From Trachelipus rathkii (lineage: Eukaryota; Arthropoda; Malacostraca; Isopoda; Trachelipodidae), in assembly GCA_015478945.1 (NCBI GenBank), contig JABUQX010022235.1, positions 1 through 64,000 on the forward strand: a DNA stretch of 64,000 nt. The letters run 5' to 3'. How positions within the stretch are numbered: position 1 is the first letter of the stretch; every line of letters begins with the position of its first letter. Below, piece after piece: positions 20,801 through 30,831 of the stretch. A program made the translations under genes and the position numbers. The notes beneath the pieces are model-generated. The model was not told where the DNA came from. It worked only from the letters and a program-made list of their open reading frames with translations, and made no database searches.

Positions 20801-22205
20801 TGTGAGTACGCGCTGGCTGACTTCGCTCGCTGTTAATAGGTAGATGCGTTAGCGTACAGTCTACGCTCCTGACTCCCCTCCCCGAATCCCAACCAGCGCC
20901 CCACGACACTCATCGCTATCAGCACGAATGAGGGTGCCCGCTCTGACTCTACCCTATGCCACGCCTTCGCTGCCTAGAACGCAGCCTTTTCTCGACACTC
21001 TACGCCGCGCATAGCGCCGAAGTCTCCCTTGCAAGCACAGCTCTATCACTCCACTCTATGGATAGCCTTCCGTACTCGCACCCGCCCCTTGCCGTCGCGT
21101 GCGCGGGGTCTGCCACTCTCCCTATTCACCCTCGTCCGTGATTCGCTGTACCTCGTTCCCTTTCCGTTTCGACCCTTTCGTCTGGCTCTGTCTCTGCTTG
21201 CGCCAGAGCGTCTCGTCTTCAGCTCTTCACGGAACACCTTCTACCAACAACCTAGCGAACGCAAATTCGCTCGACAGTCTGCTCTCTCTCTTCTTGCAGA
21301 TACGTCTCTGCTCGCAACCAAGTATACTGTCCACTCTGCGCTACTTGTGAGACCGCTAGTCTCGTTCGATTATCGATCCAAACAATCTCCGTATGCTCCC
21401 TATTCGTACTCTTCGCGATCGAGCTCACTTCTCTATCTTGCTCGCCTCTCTATGTTCAATCCAGCTCATACTACTCGATCTCGGAACTCGTAATATATAT
21501 ATATAGCGGTCGTGATCTCACTCTCCTGTTCTAAGACCCGTCAATTTGTTCTCTCTATCTACGTCAGTAATGCGATGACTCTCTGCGCAACCTGATTAGA
21601 CTGTTAAGCTCTCTCAGTTATAAGCGACTCTCTCTATGAGTCACCGTTGTGCGCTTAAACGGAGATGTTGGCACTAACGCGCGCCGCTCTCTATCGTGCG
21701 CCTCACCTCGCACAGCATGCTAAGGTCAAGGCTCGATTGGGACGTTGCTCTCGATCGTCATGCCTCTAATGCTCATTACCTTACGCTCTCTCGAATATGC
21801 TCTTATACGTCAAATCCTCGTCACACACCGAGTACCATCAAATCTGATCGACCACTAACCTGCAAGCTACTCGCAGCTGGCGCGTGATAAATCCAACTTG
21901 CTTAACGTTCTACTCCCTCAACGCGATCTCCAGGACCCGTCACTGTTAGTCCTTCTTCTCATCGCCTCTCTCTCATTCTACCTACCTCCACGTGCTCTCC
22001 GTCACTCTCCTCGATTATATCGATGAAGTAGTGGAGAAATAGTTTTAGCCAACGATCAAAGTGCGTGCGTGTAATGTATCAAATATCTGTACCTTCGTTA
22101 TCGACAAACGTCTGAGCCGTCAAAATGTTTACTGGTGCCGCATTACTCTCTAGGACGATGTCTCACTTTCATCCGCTTTATCATATCGATAGCGTTTATC
22201 TCTGA
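17833..22205. other. Stretch without credible genes; AT island and C-rich segment
   Basis: No convincing gene. An AT-rich island at 18005-18260 contains poly-A/T and a gtttataaaaag TATA-like string. A perfect palindrome GCGATCGCGATCGC lies at 17883-17896 and a 7-bp-stem hairpin at 19175-19191. From about 19200 to 21500 the ctctc motif thins out and the + strand becomes C-rich, most extremely at 20470-20790. ORFs up to 154 aa here follow from the low-G, stop-poor composition. Confidence 0.6.
18244..18329. repeat. Inverted repeat TTATGGTTTATA / TATAAACCATAA
   Basis: 12-bp perfect arms at 18244-18255 and 18318-18329 with a 62-base spacer. A third copy of the right arm (tataaaccataa) is at 16310-16321. 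Confidence 0.6.
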
Positions 22206-22457
22206 ATTTATAAAACAAATTGCGGGGGAATTTTAGATTGTATTATCGATTATCTTCGCGCCGGGTCTCTGCGCTCGCGATGATCTCCATCGACTGATTA
22301 TCTCGCCGAGGCACGCTTTATTTCCAAAAAAGTGCATTAAAAAGCACGAGCCCTGTAAAAAATGCATGGTCAAAAAATTTAAGAACTTTATCGTGGCGAT
22401 TGCATATCGAAGCAAAAAGATTGGTCGAATGGGAAGTTTACGCCAAATAGTGTCCAT
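22206..22457 (+). pseudogene. Coding-like island, Cys/Lys-rich fragment
   Basis: AT-richer, coding-like DNA inside the pyrimidine-rich region. One rightward frame (about 22290-22457) reads basic sequence with paired cysteines (KKCIKKHEPCKKCMVKKFKNF begins near 22327; first ATG 22366) and then runs into ct-rich sequence. A TATA-like atttataaaac lies at about 22206. No family recognised; probably a gene remnant. The leftward frame over the same bases is also open. Confidence 0.3.
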
Positions 22458-23965
22458 ATATACAAGTCGCGCAACCAGTAGATCTCAGATTTCTCTCCAC
22501 TCTCTCTTGCTGCATAATCGACGCGCCGCTCTCACTGTCCTGGCTCGCCTGAACTCTCGAAAGGTATACGCCTGCGCAGACTGCTCGCTAGCAGTTCAGT
22601 CATCTCGCAGTTAGGCCTCAGACTCCTCCTCGGTCCCACTCTATTGCATAATGTCGACTCCTCTCTCTGTGACTTCCAGCTGCTACGATCCCAAGTGAAG
22701 TCCTCCCTGACTGCTGCTCCGTTTCCTTAGATTCTTCGACTGCCGCGCTGACGGAGAGTCTCGCCTAGTGCTCTCTATGTCTCTCATGCCTCCATCGTAT
22801 CGCTCTCTCATCCTCTAACGCAGCCTAGCTTCTCCCGCAGAGTCTCTCAGCTCGTTGAGCAGTCTTACCAATAACCTCCTACTCACTCTGGTATGATCGA
22901 CTCTTGGTGATAATTGGCTGCCGCGCTGATCTGCACTGGCCTCATCATAGAGTCTTCGCTCTCTCGGGCCTAGGAGTCTCTGCCCTCTTCAAGATTTCAT
23001 AATCTCCGCATAGCTCTCGATTCAGGACTCGAGATCCTTGATCATATTATCTACTAGCACACCCTATAACCCAGCAGGGCGTGTTCCAGATCTGCGCTAG
23101 TCACCATCATTCTAGATATTATCTGAGCGCCTATCTGCTTTATCAGCGTTCCTCTCCGATCTACTACCGTCATCGACCCCATACTATTCAGAGCTCTGTC
23201 GTACAGTCAGTCACAGTCATGCTCAACCACTGGCGCGCTATCGTTGGTATCGCACAGAGCGCCTCCTCTCAATCTATGTGTCGATTCTGCGTTGCTCGTC
23301 TCAATCCTCTCGATCATAGAGTGTGTATCTCTAGCGCCTGGTGGCTCTCGCGTATCAGGTCGCTCGCCGCCTTTCGACTAGCTCCCAGTGCTCTCATTTT
23401 ATTCGTATACTCGCTCTACTCCTCCGAGAACGAGATAGCCGGAGCTAACTACGCGCCATATTTAGCCGCGCTCGCGCAATGTTCCGTGCGTTACTCCAGC
23501 CATTAGTAGAGTACTCGCGGCTCGTTCTGACTCATGTTATCTTCGCTGAGTCAATCCTCTACTCCTACTCGCTTTCTTCATCTCTACAATATCTTAGTCG
23601 CTCATCGCTCAGCCAGTACCTCATTACAAAGTTCGGTGCGTACTAGTCGCTCTTTCTTCGACATTCTTCTCTCCTCCTTCGCCGCGACACCATATCACAG
23701 AGCAGACGATTGTGCCTGCATCTAGAGACCAGTCTAGAGCTCATTCTCTATCTCGTGTCGACCCCAGTTCAGAGACTGTCACTTCGTCTTGTGTTCTGCG
23801 GACAGTCCTATCTCCAGCGAGCCGCGCTCTATTTTTTAGACTACCTGGACGACTCACAGTTGACTCGTACTTTATATATATATGTCTATACCCATTTCGA
23901 TCGTGGTCTCTGTCCCACCCTGTCCGTGCGCGGGCGTCAAGAGATGAGGGATCTTTCGTTGCTTG
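22458..23965. other. Pyrimidine-rich stretch without credible genes
   Basis: Same irregular ct-rich composition as 10.4-12.7 kb. Open frames up to 141 aa (23081-23506) are Ser/Arg/Leu-rich and lack coherent structure. No feature called. Confidence 0.6.
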
Positions 23966-24472
23966 ATTGCACACCGCCTGCTCGCATCATTATTGCAACG
24001 ATCTCTGTAAAAGAGAGTTCCCCATCAAGAACGTTTTAATAAGCGCGGCTGACTCCCTAGCTTCTCCAATATTTAGCTTTTGCCTAAATACTGATAGTAA
24101 CGGCTCGATATACCGCAAAGTGAAAAACCTATTCTCAAATAAATCCCCTATAGACGATTTGTTTAAAAGATTAGGTGATATAAACCATTCTTCTCCCGTA
24201 ACCCTAGATGTAGACCCTTCGATATATGGCGATAAGGAGTTTTTTACTAGTCTCGTTAAATTAGTCGAAAAAAAAATAAAAAACGCAAGAAATAATGATA
24301 ACAACGTGCCTACAAATCATTCGCTAGCTCTAGCTACGAGATATACAACGAGATCAAAAACCTATTCTCCGATAAACCCCCCATAGACAAATTGTTCGAA
24401 CGCTCGGGTTACACGAACCAATCTACTCCCGTAACATTTATGTATTCAACATACGAGATAATTTTTTTCTAG
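23966..24472 (+). pseudogene. Broken gene fragment with a duplicated module
   Basis: Coding-like DNA with two copies of one module: copy A at about 24113-24225 and copy B at about 24342-24452. Both encode KNLFS-N/D-K-S/P-PID followed by LF-K/E-R and a PVT a little later. The copies are 233 bp apart, not a multiple of three, so they lie in different frames. Copy A is in the frame that ends at 24386; copy B is in another frame that ends with TAG at 24470-24472. The start is lost in ct-rich DNA at about 23990. This is a decayed or frameshifted piece of a gene with tandem repeats of about 78 residues. Function unknown. Confidence 0.5.
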
Positions 24473-26580
24473 GGTTTTAGCGGGCGGCTCGCGCCGCTTG
24501 CTTGGCTTCTTGTCCATCACTCACCTCACAACTATGATGACTCTGCTAGACTCCAGCTGTAGCGTCCTGTGCTCGTATATTTCAGATGCGCCCGTTCGGC
24601 AGATATTCTTGCTGAGCTACCTCCATGTGACGCATGGTCTGACGCACTCGGACGAACGCAGCGACATTCCGACAGACTAGTTGGACGTCTGCGTCCATAT
24701 TCACATTCGAGATGACTGAACCTTATCTCTGCTTGATCTTGTACTCACTAGCGATGCTTTCTCTGCCCTTCGTGCTCAATCCTCTGATCGACTCTCTCTC
24801 TCGCTCTCTCGATCTTTCGAATTCTAGCCATTCAGATCTCCTCTCATCTCGTCCACTGTCTTCTAATAGCGTTCTATAAATTCCCTAATTATGATCATCA
24901 TGTCTGTTGCTCGTACTCAATTCTCTCATACCACGTTAACTACTCTATAAATACAGAGAGCGTCGATATACTCTTCTCGAGCTCACGCTCGCTGATAAAG
25001 CGCAGATTAGATCTGCCATAACAGGCTAACAGTCGTACCTTTGTCGCGTCTTTGCCTAGATCTCCATTATCGTCTCTCCTCCCCTTCGCTCTATAACCCT
25101 CTCTCCCCCTTACTGCGCTTCCCGCTCTTCCGCTACTCAGCACAACCCCGCCTCCCCTCTCCACCCCCCACCACCTACCTTCAGCGAACCTATCGCCTAC
25201 CCCGTGCCCCTCGTGCGTCCGCTCTTCCCCCCCCCTCTCACCTTATGGCGCTCTCCCCCTCGCTGCACACCCACCTCTTGCTTTACCTCTCCTCTCTCCC
25301 CCTCTCCCACCTCTCTCCCTAATTAACCTCCTCACTCAGCAGAACCAAACTCTCTCAGCGAGATTTACGCGCTCTGCTAGGCTATAGTTATGATCAGACA
25401 TCTCTCTATCATTTGCGTTATCTGTCTCTTCATTCTTATTCTTCTCTTGATCATCATTCTCATCGAACAATCAGCCGGTCTCGTCTCTCTCTGTGCTTCT
25501 CAGTCCCGGTCTAATCGTTTTATATTTGTAACTCTCTCAGATTCTGTCTACGCTGGTACTGCCCCATCGTCAGACCCCTGGTTAGTTGGGTAAGAGCCAT
25601 TCTGAGCCCTCTGTCGCTGTGCCTCTCTCGACGTCTCTCCCGCACACACAGATTCCTCTTTCGATGACGTCACCACCTCAACGATTGACATGCTATTATC
25701 CTGTCTCGTCAGTCAGACGTGTCCTCGTGAACTCCGCACAACCGGATCTCTCTCTCGTTAGTGAGAGAGCTGGAGTATTGTGAGGCTGACCTAGATATAG
25801 CACCGGTATCGTTCTGTTACATGCGTACATGATTTCCTCCTTGTTTCGTTAGTCTCTCAGCCACGCTTCCACGTATTACTGCTACGTATGTTTTCAATCA
25901 CATTGGAATCGTATACGTAACTATAACGGAGTCTCTCGACTGGCGAACCTTATGCGTCGCGATAACGCCATGTATGCGTCTCGGTAACTGGCTCCGGTAC
26001 TCCAATATTATCATCTCGTCAGATAAGCTCGAGCTCCCAAGATTTTTACGCTGTCGGCTCTCTCGAGCGCTCGCATCGGCTCTCTCTCTCTCTCAGCGCT
26101 TTTCCATCTAGATATCGGTTTGTCACGCGGTCCATGCACTATGTCCTCTCGTCTCAGTGCTCTCGCTCGCAGCTCGCTCCTCTGCGGTTCTGCTTCGCTC
26201 CTCGACGCATTTTGATCTTTTCCTCCTTCAATTATGAGATACTCAACCTATATTCAAATACCCGGATAATTGTGTGATTATGCGTCGACTGTGATATAAT
26301 ATAATTACTTCTCTATCTCTTATAACCGTCGCATATGACGCGCTCTCTCTTATTGTGAGATAACTCGATGTCAAGCTACATACATTGCCTGTAGTCGGGC
26401 TTTGAAACTCTGATTGAGTATACTCGCCCATAGACGAGACGATAAGTCAGAGATCGATTCGTGGTCTCAGTCACGAATGCCCGTGAATGTCTTTCATCTT
26501 GTCTCGTGCACATTAGTCGAGCCCGAGATACGATTAATCTCTTACGCTCTCGCTCTCCTCTCGCATTTTCTGATATGCAT
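24473..26580. other. Pyrimidine-rich stretch without credible genes
   Basis: ct-rich irregular sequence. The most biased part is 25070-25325, which is almost only C and T on the + strand. No gene called. Confidence 0.6.
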
Positions 26581-26582
26581 CT

Positions 26583-26705
26583 AAATTTTGGCCCATTTCC
26601 AACCTTATATCATATGGAGCTTACAATAAATTTTTAACATTTAATAAATAGTTATAAATTACCATTTTTAAAGGGTAAGATCTTTCCAGCAGTACATGAA
26701 GTTCA
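26583..26705 (+). repeat. Dispersed repeat, copy 1
   Basis: About 120 bp sharing a series of blocks with 27963-28079: ccaacc-tat, aatttttaacatt, a-aaattaccatttttaa-gggtaa, atctttcca, tacatgaag. It marks the switch from ct-rich to AT-rich DNA. Confidence 0.7.
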
Positions 26706-27962
26706 AGGGTGTGTTACCCTCCACTGTTAAGATCTCAAAAGCGCGGCCTCGCGTGATAGTCTGCCTTTCAGAGGTGTGTATATATATACCGTATGTATAT
26801 AAAGTGTGTCTCGCTCTCCTACTCTCGCACGTGTGTGATACTCGCTTGCAAGCACTCGTAACGTGTGATAAACGTCATTCCATTCGGAACGTTCCCCTTA
26901 AGCTTAATTGGTTTGTTGCCAAGATTTTTTTCTTGACAATGTTCCCTTTTTATTTTTGTCACCGATAATAAAAAAACACGGAATTTAGGCCATAAACTAG
27001 CACGCCTAAGTAAGATGCCATGTTGCCATGTTTATATTTTCAAAACTTGTACGCGTAAAGCTCGGTTGAATAGTCTTCTTTGTAGTCCTTATACGTCTGT
27101 ACTATTTTACTCTACTTGATTATTATACGTACGATAGATTCTCTTATTTATCTCGCTCTCAATTCGGCCAATTTCCGACCATCAAAAATTAAGAGTACGT
27201 ATCAATAGATAAATTTTAAATTCGGATGTTGTTTCACAGATTCTAAAAAAAGTATTAACTCATTTATTTAGTTGCAAACTTCAAAACTCCAAGAATAACT
27301 TTGAATATCGTAAAACTAAAATCTCTCTCCCTTAGATACTCCGTCCATTAGTTTGGGGTACAGAGTCCTGGACAGGTTTCAAATTTTCGGTAATAAAAAA
27401 AACTTCAAGTCGTGTTCCCATTCCCCTCATGCCCCCCGTCGTGTCATCCACCTATACACGCTGATCTTGAAACCGGTCAGTCTTACGACTGCATGGAACA
27501 AAAATTGTTCCTTATTATGGTCGTGGCTGTAAGCTTATTAATTGAGTCGCCTTTTAGAAAATTTTTTCCAACCAGATTAAAAAAAACCAAAAGCATTATT
27601 GCCGCAGGATAAAATTTACACGCCTTACAGCAGGTCATCATGACTAATATGTATTGCCATTTACCTTTATGCCTCTGATTATTTATTTTTCTACGATTTT
27701 AAAATTTAGGGGAAGAGAACGATTCCTTGTAGTGCCGATTATTATGCGTTTTGGCACAAATCTTGATTTCTTGTTCCTTTATTTCAAAAGAATTTTAGGC
27801 CCGAATTTTTGCTTGGGCAAGATTTGCCATCAATTGGCAGGTCTATATTTCAACCTATGTTGACAACCGTTAAATTGTAGTTTATTTGTTAGTCACTATG
27901 AGTGTTATTATTTGATCTCTTTTTTTTAGTTCTGTTGTACGATAGCAATGTGTTTTTTAGCA
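26706..27962. other. AT-rich DNA without credible genes
   Basis: Composition changes to AT-rich non-coding. Only short open frames with no coherent structure. A run of atatata lies near 26785. It lies between two copies of a dispersed repeat and may be the body of a decayed element. Confidence 0.5.
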
Positions 27963-28079
27963 CTAAATTGGCTATTTCCAACCTATATCCTTTGGCTTGC
28001 AATCTCTAAATTTTTAACATTCATAAAAAGTCACAAATTACCATTTTTAATGGGTAATATCTTTCCAAGTACGTGAAGT
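27963..28079 (+). repeat. Dispersed repeat, copy 2
   Basis: Second copy of the repeat at 26583-26705, same orientation, diverged by substitutions and short indels. Confidence 0.7.
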
Positions 28080-28279
28080 GAGGGGCTGAAAATTAACATT
28101 TTTATAGTCAGTACTACGTTAAAACTTGTCTATAAATTTCATTATGTTACTTTCAGCTGGTAGCGAGAAAACAAGCCTTAAAAATACCAATTTCAGGAAC
28201 ACTATGCTAAGGTGGTAGCACAAAAAAACGTTCCCTTTATTGTGGGTTTGTGCCAAAAGTTTTAATTGATTGATATAAA

Positions 28280-28390
28280 AAATGTATATATATATATTAT
28301 ATATATTATATATAAATATTTATATAATATAAATATATAATATATATATTAATATATATATATATTTATATATATATATATATTAAATAG
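28280..28390. repeat. TA-rich microsatellite
   Basis: Interrupted (TA)n with tatataaatattta breaks, just outside the 3' end of the leftward gene at 28515. It ends the anomalous region and the dense gene core begins after it. Confidence 0.85.
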
Positions 28391-28514
28391 GTAAAATATA
28401 TTAGATATAAATAAAAAAAGCGTTCACGACTAACGCCACTACTGGCCGGGAGCGATAACCTTCTTTCCCTCCTCCTACCCCCCCTTTATCGATGTCCCCC
28501 ACTACTCTTTCGCT

Positions 28515-30731
28515 TTAAGACGGATTCAAAAAAACAAAAATGGCCTTTTGGATGACCGTGTCTTTCAAAATTACTTTAAGTTTCGATTCCACCCGTTTAC
28601 GAGCATCTTCGTAGGGAAGAAATATTTTTCCTCGACTCGCGTTCGTTTTCCGAGAAAACTCATTCTCGATAAAACTGCGACATACGTTTCTGAACACATT
28701 TTTTATATCGAACAATCGTCTTACGACGTCCTCTCGTATATCAAAATGTCGCTCGGCTACGAATGCGAGATCCGTTAAATTGAAGTCGCCGATGCGCCTC
28801 TTATCTTTATCAACCCCGAAAAAAACATTTTCGTTCAACCCGATATACTCGTTGAAATCTAAAATGTCGTACGTTTCGCTAAAGATTTTTAATTTTTCTA
28901 TAGCCGTTTCGCGTTGTTTATCGTCGTCGAGATAATTAAAATTTTGACGATTTTCCATTTTAAATTTTTCAACTATTTCCAGGCTCGATCGAAGGGTGTA
29001 TTTCTCTAATTCTAGGTTATACGCGCCGTCCCTTTTATTTTCGGCTAATCTTCCCCCGATCGTGAACAAATATACTATCGCGGACGACGGAGAAAAATCC
29101 AGAATTATTTCTCGAACGCGTCGATCGACTAGCTCGCGGAATAACGAGGACACGAATTTAATTTTCTTTTCTTCCGGCACCTCGTCGCGATACGCGTAAA
29201 AAAAAAACAAGGGCTTCGTCAAGGTTTCCGATTCGCGGATCGCCGTATCCGGCGATCTTATTAATTTTTCTTTATATTCCACTAAGTCGCGACGATCTAA
29301 ATAAACGGCGAAGGTCGCGAGTATCGATTCCAGTTTCGTTCGAAGGTAACTAAACCGCTCTTTGAGAATTATCAAATTGATCCCCGCGCACGCTAATCCG
29401 GCTAGGTGCGCGTCTTTATAAACCGCCAAGGGGTTTTTAAAAATGCAGTAAGTGCAAATCCGCGTGAATACGTCGGTTTTCATCAGGGGTTTTAAAACTT
29501 TCGCGACAGGCGGGGTAAAAACGGGCACCACCGCGTTCACCCTGGTCCCGTTATCTAAGGCGACGCTCCTTAAACCTCTTCCGACCTCGCTATCTCGGAA
29601 CTCGACGGAATCCGTAATCGTAGAAGAGTCCATGGAGGTTTGACTCAGTATTGGATATATATTCTTTTGATCGCTCAAGGTCGCGCGTATTTTCCACGGC
29701 GTCTCCGTAGTCGTCTCGTAAACCAGTAGGGGGATACCGGTGACCGTGAAAAGCTTAAAGAACGGGATTTTACCGCGGTTTACTAAGTCGACTAAATGAG
29801 GGTCGCGAAGATCTTGAATCGTCGACTCGAACGTTACGCGACACCGGTTTTGCCAAATTTCGTCTTCGGGGATTTCGTTTAGCCTCCCCATTATAGATCG
29901 CAATACGTTAACGAGGTCGCTTTTTGCGAATTCGGTAAATTCCCACTCGCCCCCCGTTACGGAGTAGCGCTCGCGGGCTTCGTTGGACGGTAGCATATAA
30001 TTTAGAAATTTCATTTTTCTAGAAACCGGCGCCACCGAAGTCGGCCAACGCGGTTCAAAAATATCGCGCGTGGAAGATATTATTTCCTCGCACTCGAAAA
30101 CCGAACTCGCTAAATCGAATTGAAGAATTCTTCCCCGGATATTTAACATTTGATTATCGTTTCCTAATTTTCCGATTCCATTTTTAAAAGCGCGGTGAAC
30201 CATTCTCTTCATAACGTCTACGCTCTCCGTCAGTTTATCCCGCTCAAATTTCATTACCTCCTCGTACCTTCTATAATAATCGTGACGTTTCTTGATACGA
30301 AAACGCCACCTCTGAAATATTTTATTCGAGAGGAAATTTATATCGACGTCGCTCTTTTTTTGAACGACTTCTAGACGCAAAACGCGACTACTCTCGCCGG
30401 ATTTGTGTAGCGTCATCGATAATAACGATTCGAGGAGAAGGGGATCCGTTCTGAAACAAATAAAATCGCGAAACGTATAAACCGTGTCGCATTTTTCGTT
30501 GATCGGGTAATCGCGTTTGTCGTAATGATCGTCCTTAATCGGACGCAGATATCCCCCCGGCGTAAATTTAACGAAATCGTTTCCACCGTCGTCGTCATCG
30601 CCGTTCAGCCACAAATAATCGTTAGTGTTGGCGGCCGGAAAAATTACACCGGACGCGAATTCCAGTACGGCGTGACGAATCCGAGGATCCTTCCAGACCA
30701 CCTCGTAAATGCGAATATTTATCGACGCCAT
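28515..30731 (-). CDS. Large protein, member A of a paralogous pair (738 aa)
   Basis: I do not recognise its function. I prefer the ATG at 30731 (MASINIRIYEVV) over the one at 30764, because it aligns with the start of the paralog at 54404. The two align end to end: I/L-R/K-I/V-YE at the start, FTVTGIPLLVYE near 29730, NAVVPVFTPPVAKVLKPL near 29500-29545, a LxKPLFFxxA block near 29200, and a C-terminal block with FGVDKD...IGDFNLTDL near 28790-28820. It is mixed charged/hydrophobic, without a signal peptide, clear membrane segment or enzyme motif. It ends 101 bp downstream of the next leftward gene. A structural or core virion protein is possible but not shown. Confidence 0.9.
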   Translation of the reverse strand: MASINIRIYEVVWKDPRIRHAVLEFASGVIFPAANTNDYLWLNGDDDDGGNDFVKFTPGGYLRPIKDDHYDKRDYPINEKCDTVYTFRDFICFRTDPLLLESLLSMTLHKSGESSRVLRLEVVQKKSDVDINFLSNKIFQRWRFRIKKRHDYYRRYEEVMKFERDKLTESVDVMKRMVHRAFKNGIGKLGNDNQMLNIRGRILQFDLASSVFECEEIISSTRDIFEPRWPTSVAPVSRKMKFLNYMLPSNEARERYSVTGGEWEFTEFAKSDLVNVLRSIMGRLNEIPEDEIWQNRCRVTFESTIQDLRDPHLVDLVNRGKIPFFKLFTVTGIPLLVYETTTETPWKIRATLSDQKNIYPILSQTSMDSSTITDSVEFRDSEVGRGLRSVALDNGTRVNAVVPVFTPPVAKVLKPLMKTDVFTRICTYCIFKNPLAVYKDAHLAGLACAGINLIILKERFSYLRTKLESILATFAVYLDRRDLVEYKEKLIRSPDTAIRESETLTKPLFFFYAYRDEVPEEKKIKFVSSLFRELVDRRVREIILDFSPSSAIVYLFTIGGRLAENKRDGAYNLELEKYTLRSSLEIVEKFKMENRQNFNYLDDDKQRETAIEKLKIFSETYDILDFNEYIGLNENVFFGVDKDKRRIGDFNLTDLAFVAERHFDIREDVVRRLFDIKNVFRNVCRSFIENEFSRKTNASRGKIFLPYEDARKRVESKLKVILKDTVIQKAIFVFLNPS

Positions 30732-30831
30732 GAAGGAAACATAACTAAATCGCTCGATACGCATTATTATTATACTATTATTATTTATTTATCGTTCGTT
30801 CGAATACGGATAAAATACGTTAGATTCTCGA

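Noticed and set aside
21029..21493. 154-aa ORF in the C-rich stretch
   Set aside because: Ser/Leu/Pro/Arg-rich with overlapping open frames on both strands; explained by low A/G content giving few stops.
23081..23506. 141-aa ORF in the pyrimidine-rich stretch
   Set aside because: No start context, coherent hydrophobic pattern or family resemblance; composition follows the local base bias.
10390..28400. CRISPR array or tRNA/rRNA genes in the gene-poor region
   Set aside because: No regularly spaced identical repeats and no cloverleaf or rRNA signatures were seen; irregular hairpins only.
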